A DNA stretch of 64,000 nucleotides from Ecdyonurus torrentis (lineage: Eukaryota > Arthropoda > Insecta > Ephemeroptera > Heptageniidae): assembly GCA_949318235.1 (NCBI GenBank), contig CASGGR010000056.1:620001-684000 (forward strand), in the 5' to 3' direction. The position numbers and the translations under genes are program-made. The notes beneath the pieces were generated by a model. The model made no database searches. It was not told the origin of the DNA and saw nothing but the letters and a program-made list of their open reading frames with translations. Positions 36,401-48,706 of the stretch are shown in pieces (position 1 is the stretch's first letter; the number at the start of each line of letters is the position of its first letter).

Positions 36401-36898
36401 AAAGTTCAAGACATCTTTTTCGTACAGAATTGAAAAAGCTATGTTTTGAGATATATTGAGTGTCTGTAGCATTTTTAGTTTTTGAGAAATCATCAAAACT
36501 AGTTTTAATCGTGTAAAAAGTATAATTTTTATCATTCAATAACATTTGGTTCTTGAAATAGAAACTTTGTTTTATGACTAGGTTTGGCTACATGACGAGT
36601 GAAAACTAAAATTGTCAATAACCCAAAAAGTATGCGTCGGAGCAAAAAAGTTCAAGACATCTTTTTTGTACAGAATTAAAAAAGCTATGTTTTGAGTTAT
36701 ATTGAATGTCTGTAGCATTTTTAGTTTTTGAGAAATCATCAAAACTAGTTTTAATCGTGTAAAAAGTATGATTTTTATCATTCAATAACATTTAATTCTT
36801 GAAATAGAAACTTTGTTTTATGACTTGGTTTGGCTACATGATGAGTGATAACTAAAATTGTCAATAACCCAAAAAGTATGCGTCGGAGCAAAAAAGTT
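33455..36898. repeat. 14-monomer block, second copy (3444 bp)
   Basis: Monomers 137-150 directly follow the first copy with the same order. Differences seen are A-to-G at 34733 (ATGTTGG) and the last monomer, where RD with ATAATTC is replaced by RA with ATCATTC. The second change marks the right breakpoint within monomer 150. Confidence 0.86.
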
Positions 36899-39358
36899 TA
36901 AGACATCTTTTTTGTAGACAATTAAAAAAGCTATGTTTTGAGTTATATTGGATGTCTGTAGCGTTTTTAGTTTTTGAGAAATCATCAAAACTAGTTTTAA
37001 TCGTGTAAAAAGTATGATTTTTATCATTCAATAACATTTGTTTTTTGAAATAGAAACTTTGTTTTATGACTAGGTTTGGCTACATGACGAGTGAAAACTA
37101 AAATTGTCAATAACCCAAAAAGTATGCGTCGGAGCAAAAAAGTTCAAGACATCTTTTTCGTACAGAATTGAAAAAGCTATGTTTTGAGATATATTGAGTG
37201 TCTGTAGCATTTTTAGTTTTTGAGAAATCATCAAAACTAGTTTTAATCGTGTAAAAAGTATAATTTTTATCATTCAATAACATTTGGTTCTTGAAATAGA
37301 AACTTTGTTTTATGACTAGGTTTGGCTACATGACGAGTGAAAACTAAAATTGTCAATAACCCAAAAAGTATGCGTCGGAGCAAAAAAGTTCAAGACATCT
37401 TTTTTGTACAGAATTAAAAAAGCTATGTTTTGAGTTATATTGAATGTCTGTAGCATTTTTAGTTTTTGAGAAATCATCAAAACTAGTTTTAATCGTGTAA
37501 AAAGTATGATTTTTATAATTCAATAACATTTAATTCTTGAAATTGAAACTTTGTTTTATGACTTGCTTTGGCTACATGATGAGTGATAACTAAAATTGTC
37601 AATAACCCAAAAAGTATGCGTCGGAGCAAAAAAGTTTAAGACATCTTTTTTGTAGACAATTAAAAAAGCTATGTTTTGAGTTATATTGGATGTCTGTAGC
37701 ATTTTTAGTTTTTGAGAAATCATCAAAACTAGTTTTAATCGTGTAAAAAGTATGATTTTTATCATTCAATAACATTTGTTTTTTGAAATAGAAACTTTGT
37801 TTTATGACTAGGTTTGGCTACATGACGAGTGAAAACTAAAATTGTCAATAACCCAAAAAGTATGCGTCGGAGCAAAAAAGTTCAAGACATCTTTTTCGTA
37901 CAGAATTGAAAAAGTTATGTTTTGAGATATATTGAATGTCTGTAGCATTTTTAGTTTTTGAGAAATCATCAAAACTAGTTTTAATCGTGTAAAAAGTATG
38001 ATTTTTATAATTCAATAACATTTAATTCTTGAAATTGAAACTTTGTATTATGACTTGCTTTGGCTACATGATGAGTGATAACTAAAATTGTCAATAACCC
38101 AAAAAGTATGCGTCGGAGCAAAAAAGTTCAAGACATCTTTTTTGTAGACAATTAAAAAAGCTATGTTTTGAGTTATATTGGATGTCTGTAGCATTTTTAG
38201 TTTTTGAGAAATCATCAAAACTAGTTTTAATCGTGTAAAAAGTATGATTTTTATCATTCAATAACATTTGGTTCTTGAAATAGAAACTTTGTTTTATGAC
38301 TAGGTTTGGCTACATGACGAGTGAAAACTAAAATTGTCAATAACCCAAAAAGTATGCGTCGGAACAAAAAAGTTCAAGACATCTTTTTTGTACAGAAATG
38401 AAAAAGCTATGTTTTGAGTTAAAAAAGATGTCTGTAGCATTCTTAGTTTTTGAGAAATCATCAAAACTAGTTTTAATCGTGTAAAAAGTATGATTTTTAT
38501 CATTCAATAACATTTAATTCTTGAAATAGAAACTTTGTTTTATGACTTGGTTTGGCTTCCTGATGAGTGATAACTAAAATTGTCAATAACCCAAAAAGTA
38601 TGCGTCGGAGCAATAAAGTTCAAGACATCTTTTTTGTAGACAATTAAAAAAGCTATGTTTTGAGTTATATTGGATGTCTGTAGCATTTTTAGTTTTTGAG
38701 AAATCATCAAAACTAGTTTTAATCGTGTAAAAAGTATGATTTTTATCATTCAATAACATTTGTTTCTTGAAATAGAAACTTTGTTTTATGACTAGGTTTG
38801 GCTACATGACGAGTGAAAACTAAAATTGTCAATAACCCAAAAAGTATGCGTCGGAGCAAAAAAGTTCAATACATATTTTTTGTACAGAATTGAAAAAGCT
38901 ATGTTTTAAGTTAAAATAAATGTCTGTAGCATTCTTAGTTTTTGAGAAATCATCAAAACTAGTTTTAATCGTGTAAAAAGTATGATTTTTATCATTCAAT
39001 AACATTTAATTTTTGAAATAGAAACTTTGTTTTATGACTTGGTTTGGCTACATGATGAGTGATAACTAAAACTGTCAATAACCCAAAAAGTATGCGTCGG
39101 AGCAAAAAAGTTCAAGACATCTTTTTCGTACAGAATTGAAAAAGCTATGTTTTGAGATATATTGAATGTCTGTAGCATTTTTAGTTTTTGAGAAATCATC
39201 AAAACTAGTTTTAATCGTGTAAAAAGTATGATTTTTATAATTCAATAACATTTAATTCTTGAAATAGAAACTTTGTTTTATGACTTGGTTTGGCTACATG
39301 ATGAGTGATAACTAAAATTGTCAATAACCCAAAAAGTATGCGTCGGAGCAAAAAAGTT
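36899..39358. repeat. Monomers 151-160, transition segment with the last central hairpin
   Basis: The order starts like the 8-mer (L2g-RC, L3-RB, L1-RD, L2-RC, L4-RD, L2-RB, L5-RE). It then switches to L2-RF (with CAATAAAG), L7 and an L3-like unit. It contains the only L5 hairpin (38375) between 26 and 61 kb. It looks like an older composition joining the left and right families. A similar order (L4, L2-RB, L5-RE, L2-RF, L7) reappears at 61253-62482. Confidence 0.78.
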
Positions 39359-40096
39359 TAAGACATCTTTTTTGTAGACAATTAAAAAAGCTATGTTTTG
39401 AGTTATATTGGATGTCTGTAGCATTTTTAGTTTTTGAGAAATCATCAAAACTAGTTTTAATCGTGTAAAAAGTATGATTTTTATCATTCAATAACATTTG
39501 TTTTTTGAAATAGAAACTTTGTTTTATGACTAGGTTTGGCTACATGACGAGTGAAAACTAAAATTGTCAATAACCCAAAAAGTATGCGTCGGAGCAAAAA
39601 AGTTCAAGACATCTTTTTCGTACAGAATTGAAAAAGCTATGTTTTGAGATATATTGAATGTCTGTAGCATTTTTAGTTTTTGAGAAATCATCAAAACTAG
39701 TTTTAATCGTGTAAAAAGTATAATTTTTATCATTCAATAACATTTGGTTCTTGAAATAGAAACTTTGTTTTATGACTAGGTTTGGCTACATGACGAGTGA
39801 AAACTAAAATTGTCAATAACCCAAAAAGTATGCGTCGGAGCAAAAAAGTTCAAGACATCTTTTTTGTACAGAATTAAAAAAGCTATGTTTTGAGTTATAT
39901 TGAATGTCTGTAGCATTTTTAGTTTTTGAGAAATCATCATAACTAGTTTTAATCGTGTAAAAAGTATGATTTTTATAATTCAATAACATTTAATTCTTGA
40001 AATTGAAACTTTGTTTTATGACTTGCTTTGGCTACATGATGAGTGATAACTAAAATTGTCAATAACCCAAAAAGTATGCGTCGGAGCAAAAAAGTT
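39359..40096. repeat. Monomers 161-163, start of the right-hand family
   Basis: Classes are L2-RC, L3-RB with GAATG (not the GAGTG used further left), and L1-RD with the first ATCATCATAACTAG variant (T at 39940). From here to about 58 kb the L2g monomer is absent until 50.2 kb. Confidence 0.78.
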
Positions 40097-42064
40097 TAAG
40101 ACATCTTTTTTGTAGACAATTAAAAAAGCTATGTTTTGAGTTATATTGGATGTCTGTAGCATTTTTAGTTTTTGAGAAATCATCAAAACTAGTTTTAATC
40201 GTGTAAAAAGTATGATTTTTATCATTCAATAACATTTGTTTTTTGAAATAGAAACTTTGTTTTATGACTAGGTTTGGCTACATGACGAGTGAAAACTAAA
40301 ATTGTCAATAACCCAAAAAGTATGCGTCGGAGCAAAAAAGTTCAAGACATCTTTTTCGTACAGAATTGAAAAAGCTATGTTTTGAGATATATTGAATGTC
40401 TGTAGCATTTTTAGTTTTTGAGAAATCATCAAAACTAGTTTTAATCGTGTAAAAAGTATAATTTTTATCATTCAATAACATTTGGTTCTTGAAATAGAAA
40501 CTTTGTTTTATGACTAGGTTTGGCTACATGACGAGTGAAAACTAAAATTGTCAATAACCCAAAAAGTATGCGTCGGAGCAAAAAAGTTCAAGACATCTTT
40601 TTTGTACAGAATTAAAAAAGCTATGTTTTGAGTTATATTGAATGTCTGTAGCATTTTTAGTTTTTGAGAAATCATCATAACTAGTTTTAATCGTGTAAAA
40701 AGTATGATTTTTATAATTCAATAACATTTAATTCTTGAAATTGAAACTTTGTTTTATGACTTGCTTTGGCTACATGATGAGTGATAACTAAAATTGTCAA
40801 TAACCCAAAAAGTATGCGTCGGAGCAAAAAAGTTTAAGACATCTTTTTTGTAGACAATTAAAAAAGCTATGTTTTGAGTTATATTGGATGTCTGTAGCAT
40901 TTTTAGTTTTTGAGAAATCATCAAAACTAGTTTTAATCGTGTAAAAAGTAATATTTTTATCATTCAATAACATTTGGTTCTTGAAATAGAAACTTTGTTT
41001 AATGACTAGGTTTGGCTACATGACGAGTGAAAACTAAAATTGTCAATAACCCAAAAAGTATGCGTCGGAGCAAAAAAGTTCAAGACATCTTTTTTGTACA
41101 GAATTAAAAAAGCTATGTTTTGAGTTATATTGAATGTCTGTAGCATTTTTAGTTTTTGAGAAATCATCAAAACTAGTTTTAATCGTGTAAAAAGTATGAT
41201 TTTTATAATTCAATAACATTTAATTCTTGAAATTGAAACTTTGTTTTATGACTTGCTTTGGCTACATGATGAGTGATAACTAAAATTGTCAATAACCCAA
41301 AAAGTATGCGTCGGAGCAAAAAAGTTTAAGACATCTTTTTTGTAGACAATTAAAAAAGCTATGTTTTGAGTTATATTGGATGTCTGTAGCATTTTTAGTT
41401 TTTGAGAAATCATCAAAACTAGTTTTAATCGTGTAAAAAGTATGATTTTTATCATTCAATAACATTTGTTTCTTGAAATAGAAACTTTGTTTTATGACTA
41501 GGTTTGGCTACATGACGAGTGAAAACTAAAATTGTCAATAACCCAAAAAGTATGCGTCGGAGCAAAAAAGTTCAATACATATTTTTTGTACAGAATTGAA
41601 AAAGCTATGTTTTAAGTTAAAATAAATGTCTGTAGCATTCTTAGTTTTTGAGAAATCATCAAAACTAGTTTTAATCGTGTAAAAAGTATGATTTTTATCA
41701 TTCAATAACATTTAATTTTTGAAATAGAAACTTTGTTTTATGACTTGGTTTGGCTACATGATGAGTGATAACTAAAACTGTCAATAACCCAAAAAGTATG
41801 CGTCGGAGCAAAAAAGTTCAAGACATCTTTTTTGTACAGAATTGAAAAAGCTATGTTTTGAGATATATTGAATGTCTGTAGCATTTTTAGTTTTTGAGAA
41901 ATCATCAAAACTAGTTTTAATCGTGTAAAAAGTATGATTTTTATAATTCAATAACATTTAATTCTTGAAATAGAAACTTTGTTTTATGACTTGGTTTGGC
42001 TACATGATGAGTGATAACTAAAATTGTCAATAACCCAAAAAGTATGCGTCGGAGCAAAAAAGTT
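40097..42064. repeat. Second 8-monomer repeat type, copy 1 (1968 bp)
   Basis: Monomers 164-171 read L2-RC, L3-RB, L1-RD (ATCATCATAACTAG), L2-RB with GTAATATT and TTTAATGAC, L1-RD, L2-RF, L7, and an L3-like unit with ATAATTC. This 8-mer has the same length as the left-hand one but a different composition. The GTAATATT tag at 40949-40956 recurs 1968 bp later. Confidence 0.84.
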
Positions 42065-44032
42065 TAAGACATCTTTTTTGTAGACAATTAAAAAAGCTAT
42101 GTTTTGAGTTATATTGGATGTCTGTAGCATTTTTAGTTTTTGAGAAATCATCAAAACTAGTTTTAATCGTGTAAAAAGTATGATTTTTATCATTCAATAA
42201 CATTTGTTTTTTGAAATAGAAACTTTGTTTTATGACTAGGTTTGGCTACATGACGAGTGAAAACTAAAATTGTCAATAACCCAAAAAGTATGCGTCGGAG
42301 CAAAAAAGTTCAAGACATCTTTTTCGTACAGAATTGAAAAAGCTATGTTTTGAGATATATTGAATGTCTGTAGCATTTTTAGTTTTTGAGAAATCATCAA
42401 AACTAGTTTTAATCGTGTAAAAAGTATAATTTTTATCATTCAATAACATTTGGTTCTTGAAATAGAAACTTTGTTTTATGACTAGGTTTGGCTACATGAC
42501 GAGTGAAAACTAAAATTGTCAATAACCCAAAAAGTATGCGTCGGAGCAAAAAAGTTCAAGACATCTTTTTTGTACAGAATTAAAAAAGCTATGTTTTGAG
42601 TTATATTGAATGTCTGTAGCATTTTTAGTTTTTGAGAAATCATCATAACTAGTTTTAATCGTGTAAAAAGTATGATTTTTATAATTCAATAACATTTAAT
42701 TCTTGAAATTGAAACTTTGTTTTATGACTTGCTTTGGCTACATGATGAGTGATAACTAAAATTGTCAATAACCCAAAAAGTATGCGTCGGAGCAAAAAAG
42801 TTTAAGACATCTTTTTTGTAGACAATTAAAAAAGCTATGTTTTGAGTTATATTGGATGTCTGTAGCATTTTTAGTTTTTGAGAAATCATCAAAACTAGTT
42901 TTAATCGTGTAAAAAGTAATATTTTTATCATTCAATAACATTTGGTTCTTGAAATAGAAACTTTGTTTAATGACTAGGTTTGGCTACATGACGAGTGAAA
43001 ACTAAAATTGTCAATAACCCAAAAAGTATGCGTCGGAGCAAAAAAGTTCAAGACATCTTTTTTGTACAGAATTAAAAAAGCTATGTTTTGAGTTATATTG
43101 AATGTCTGTAGCATTTTTAGTTTTTGAGAAATCATCAAAACTAGTTTTAATCGTGTAAAAAGTATGATTTTTATAATTCAATAACATTTAATTCTTGAAA
43201 TTGAAACTTTGTTTTATGACTTGCTTTGGCTACATGATGAGTGATAACTAAAATTGTCAATAACCCAAAAAGTATGCGTCGGAGCAAAAAAGTTTAAGAC
43301 ATCTTTTTTGTAGACAATTAAAAAAGCTATGTTTTGAGTTATATTGGATGTCTGTAGCATTTTTAGTTTTTGAGAAATCATCAAAACTAGTTTTAATCGT
43401 GTAAAAAGTATGATTTTTATCATTCAATAACATTTGTTTCTTGAAATAGAAACTTTGTTTTATGACTAGGTTTGGCTACATGACGAGTGAAAACTAAAAT
43501 TGTCAATAACCCAAAAAGTATGCGTCGGAGCAAAAAAGTTCAATACATATTTTTTGTACAGAATTGAAAAAGCTATGTTTTAAGTTAAAATAAATGTCTG
43601 TAGCATTCTTAGTTTTTGAGAAATCATCAAAACTAGTTTTAATCGTGTAAAAAGTATGATTTTTATCATTCAATAACATTTAATTTTTGAAATAGAAACT
43701 TTGTTTTATGACTTGGTTTGGCTACATGATGAGTGATAACTAAAACTGTCAATAACCCAAAAAGTATGCGTCGGAGCAAAAAAGTTCAAGACATCTTTTT
43801 TGTACAGAATTGAAAAAGCTATGTTTTGAGATATATTGAATGTCTGTAGCATTTTTAGTTTTTGAGAAATCATCAAAACTAGTTTTAATCGTGTAAAAAG
43901 TATGATTTTTATAATTCAATAACATTTAATTCTTGAAATAGAAACTTTGTTTTATGACTTGGTTTGGCTACATGATGAGTGATAACTAAAATTGTCAATA
44001 ACCCAAAAAGTATGCGTCGGAGCAAAAAAGTT
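42065..44032. repeat. Second 8-monomer repeat type, copy 2 (1968 bp)
   Basis: Monomers 172-179 repeat monomers 164-171 in order and directly abut them, making a tandem duplication. The L7 starts at 41573 and 43541 are 1968 bp apart. Confidence 0.84.
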
Positions 44033-47000
44033 TAAGACATCTTTTTTGTAGACAATTAAAAAAGCTATGTTTTGAGTTATATTGGATGTCTGTAGCATTT
44101 TTAGTTTTTGAGAAATCATCAAAACTAGTTTTAATCGTGTAAAAAGTATGATTTTTATCATTCAATAACATTTGTTTTTTGAAATAGAAACTTTGTTTTA
44201 TGACTAGGTTTGGCTACATGACGAGTGAAAACTAAAATTGTCAATAACCCAAAAAGTATGCGTCGGAGCAAAAAAGTTCAAGACATCTTTTTCGTACAGA
44301 ATTGAAAAAGCTATGTTTTGAGATATATTGAATGTCTGTAGCATTTTTAGTTTTTGAGAAATCATCAAAACTAGTTTTAATCGTGTAAAAAGTATAATTT
44401 TTATCATTCAATAACATTTGGTTCTTGAAATAGAAACTTTGTTTTATGACTAGGTTTGGCTACATGACGAGTGAAAACTAAAATTGTCAATAACCCAAAA
44501 AGTATGCGTCGGAGCAAAAAAGTTCAAGACATCTTTTTTGTACAGAATTAAAAAAGCTATGTTTTGAGTTATATTGAATGTCTGTAGCATTTTTAGTTTT
44601 TGAGAAATCATCATAACTAGTTTTAATCGTGTAAAAAGTATGATTTTTATAATTCAATAACATTTAATTCTTGAAATTGAAACTTTGTTTTATGACTTGC
44701 TTTGGCTACATGATGAGTGATAACTAAAATTGTCAATAACCCAAAAAGTATGCGTCGGAGCAAAAAAGTTTAAGACATCTTTTTTGTAGACAATTAAAAA
44801 AGCTATGTTTTGAGTTATATTGGATGTCTGTAGCATTTTTAGTTTTTGAGAAATCATCAAAACTAGTTTTAATCGTGTAAAAAGTATGATTTTTATCATT
44901 CAATAACATTTGTTTTTTGAAATAGAAACTTTGTTTTATGACTAGGTTTGGCTACATGACGAGTGAAAACTAAAATTGTCAATAACCCAAAAAGTATGCG
45001 TCGGAGCAAAAAAGTTCAAGACATCTTTTTCGTACAGAATTGAAAAAGCTATGTTTTGAGATATATTGAATGTCTGTAGCATTTTTAGTTTTTGAGAAAT
45101 CATCAAAACTAGTTTTAATCGTGTAAAAAGTATAATTTTTATCATTCAATAACATTTGGTTCTTGAAATAGAAACTTTGTTTTATGACTAGGTTTGGCTA
45201 CATGACGAGTGAAAACTAAAATTGTCAATAACCCAAAAAGTATGCGTCGGAGCAAAAAAGTTCAAGACATCTTTTTTGTACAGAATTAAAAAAGCTATGT
45301 TTTGAGTTATATTGAATGTCTGTAGCATTTTTAGTTTTTGAGAAATCATCATAACTAGTTTTAATCGTGTAAAAAGTATGATTTTTATAATTCAATAACA
45401 TTTAATTCTTGAAATTGAAACTTTGTTTTATGACTTGCTTTGGCTACATGATGAGTGATAACTAAAATTGTCAATAACCCAAAAAGTATGCGTCGGAGCA
45501 AAAAAGTTTAAGACATCTTTTTTGTAGACAATTAAAAAAGCTATGTTTTGAGTTATATTGGATGTCTGTAGCATTTTTAGTTTTTGAGAAATCATCAAAA
45601 CTAGTTTTAATCGTGTAAAAAGTAATATTTTTATCATTCAATAACATTTGGTTCTTGAAATAGAAACTTTGTTTAATGACTAGGTTTGGCTACATGACGA
45701 GTGAAAACTAAAATTGTCAATAACCCAAAAAGTATGCGTCGGAGCAAAAAAGTTCAAGACATCTTTTTTGTACAGAATTAAAAAAGCTATGTTTTGAGTT
45801 ATATTGAATGTCTGTAGCATTTTTAGTTTTTGAGAAATCATCAAAACTAGTTTTAATCGTGTAAAAAGTAATATTTTTATCATTCAATAACATTTGGTTC
45901 TTGAAATAGAAACTTTGTTTAATGACTAGGTTTGGCTACATGACGAGTGAAAACTAAAATTGTCAATAACCCAAAAAGTATGCGTCGGAGCAAAAAAGTT
46001 CAAGACATCTTTTTTGTACAGAATTAAAAAAGCTATGTTTTGAGTTATATTGAATGTCTGTAGCATTTTTAGTTTTTGAGAAATCATCAAAACTAGTTTT
46101 AATCGTGTAAAAAGTATGATTTTTATAATTCAATAACATTTAATTCTTGAAATTGAAACTTTGTTTTATGACTTGGTTTGGCTACATGATGAGTGATAAC
46201 TAAAATTGTCAATAACCCAAAAAGTATGCGTCGGAGCAAAAAAGTTTAAGACATCTTTTTTGTAGACAATTAAAAAAGCTATGTTTTGAGTTATATTGGA
46301 TGTCTGTAGCATTTTTAGTTTTTGAGAAATCATCAAAACTAGTTTTAATCGTGTAAAAAGTATGATTTTTATCATTCAATAACATTTGTTTTTTGAAATA
46401 GAAACTTTGTTTTATGACTAGGTTTGGCTACATGACGAGTGAAAACTAAAATTGTCAATAACCCAAAAAGTATGCGTCGGAGCAAAAAAGTTCAAGACAT
46501 CTTTTTCGTACAGAATTGAAAAAGCTATGTTTTGAGATATATTGAATGTCTGTAGCATTTTTAGTTTTTGAGAAATCATCAAAACTAGTTTTAATCGTGT
46601 AAAAAGTATAATTTTTATCATTCAATAACATTTGGTTCTTGAAATAGAAACTTTGTTTTATGACTAGGTTTGGCTACATGACGAGTGAAAACTAAAATTG
46701 TCAATAACCCAAAAAGTATGCGTCGGAGCAAAAAAGTTCAAGACATCTTTTTTGTACAGAATTAAAAAAGCTATGTTTTGAGTTATATTGAATGTCTGTA
46801 GCATTTTTAGTTTTTGAGAAATCATCATAACTAGTTTTAATCGTGTAAAAAGTATGATTTTTATAATTCAATAACATTTAATTCTTGAAATTGAAACTTT
46901 GTTTTATGACTTGCTTTGGCTACATGATGAGTGATAACTAAAATTGTCAATAACCCAAAAAGTATGCGTCGGAGCAAAAAAGTTTAAGACATCTTTTTTG

Positions 47001-48706
47001 TAGACAATTAAAAAAGCTATGTTTTGAGTTATATTGGATGTCTGTAGCATTTTTAGTTTTTGAGAAATCATCAAAACTAGTTTTAATCGTGTAAAAAGTA
47101 TGATTTTTATCATTCAATAACATTTGTTTTTTGAAATAGAAACTTTGTTTTATGACTAGGTTTGGCTACATGACGAGTGAAAACTAAAATTGTCAATAAC
47201 CCAAAAAGTATGCGTCGGAGCAAAAAAGTTCAAGACATCTTTTTCGTACAGAATTGAAAAAGCTATGTTTTGAGATATATTGAATGTCTGTAGCATTTTT
47301 AGTTTTTGAGAAATCATCAAAACTAGTTTTAATCGTGTAAAAAGTATAATTTTTATCATTCAATAACATTTGGTTCTTGAAATAGAAACTTTGTTTTATG
47401 ACTAGGTTTGGCTACATGACGAGTGAAAACTAAAATTGTCAATAACCCAAAAAGTATGCGTCGGAGCAAAAAAGTTCAAGACATCTTTTTTGTACAGAAT
47501 TAAAAAAGCTATGTTTTGAGTTATATTGAATGTCTGTAGCATTTTTAGTTTTTGAGAAATCATCATAACTAGTTTTAATCGTGTAAAAAGTATGATTTTT
47601 ATAATTCAATAACATTTAATTCTTGAAATTGAAACTTTGTTTTATGACTTGCTTTGGCTACATGATGAGTGATAACTAAAATTGTCAATAACCCAAAAAG
47701 TATGCGTCGGAGCAAAAAAGTTTAAGACATCTTTTTTGTAGACAATTAAAAAAGCTATGTTTTGAGTTATATTGGATGTCTGTAGCATTTTTAGTTTTTG
47801 AGAAATCATCAAAACTAGTTTTAATCGTGTAAAAAGTAATATTTTTATCATTCAATAACATTTGGTTCTTGAAATAGAAACTTTGTTTAATGACTAGGTT
47901 TGGCTACATGACGAGTGAAAACTAAAATTGTCAATAACCCAAAAAGTATGCGTCGGAGCAAAAAAGTTCAAGACATCTTTTTTGTACAGAATTAAAAAAG
48001 CTATGTTTTGAGTTATATTGAATGTCTGTAGCATTTTTAGTTTTTGAGAAATCATCAAAACTAGTTTTAATCGTGTAAAAAGTATGATTTTTATAATTCA
48101 ATAACATTTAATTCTTGAAATTGAAACTTTGTTTTATGACTTGCTTTGGCTACATGATGAGTGATAACTAAAATTGTCAATAACCCAAAAAGTATGCGTC
48201 GGAGCAAAAAAGTTTAAGACATCTTTTTTGTAGACAATTAAAAAAGCTATGTTTTGAGTTATATTGGATGTCTGTAGCATTTTTAGTTTTTGAGAAATCA
48301 TCAAAACTAGTTTTAATCGTGTAAAAAGTAATATTTTTATCATTCAATAACATTTGGTTCTTGAAATAGAAACTTTGTTTAATGACTAGGTTTGGCTACA
48401 TGACGAGTGAAAACTAAAATTGTCAATAACCCAAAAAGTATGCGTCGGAGCAAAAAAGTTCAAGACATCTTTTTTGTACAGAAATAAAAAAGCTATGTTT
48501 TGAGTTATATTGAATGTCTGTAGCATTTTTAGTTTTTGAGAAATCATCAAAACTAGTTTTAATCGTGTAAAAAGTATGATTTTTATAATTCAATAACATT
48601 TAATTCTTGAAATTGAAACTTTGTTTTATGACTTGCTTTGGCTACATGATGAGTGATAACTAAAATTGTCAATAACCCAAAAAGTATGCGTCGGAGCAAA
48701 AAAGTT
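44033..48706. repeat. Monomers 180-198, rearranged GTAATATT/ATCATCATAACTAG units
   Basis: This segment holds L2, L3 and L1 units of the right-hand family with variable spacing of the GTAATATT monomers (starts near 45509, 45755, 47723 and 48215). At 45755 the GTAATATT right half sits on an L1 left half, and monomer 188 joins AAATTG to ACTTGG. Both are recombinants between classes. A private GAAATAAAAAAG occurs near 48484. Confidence 0.76.
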
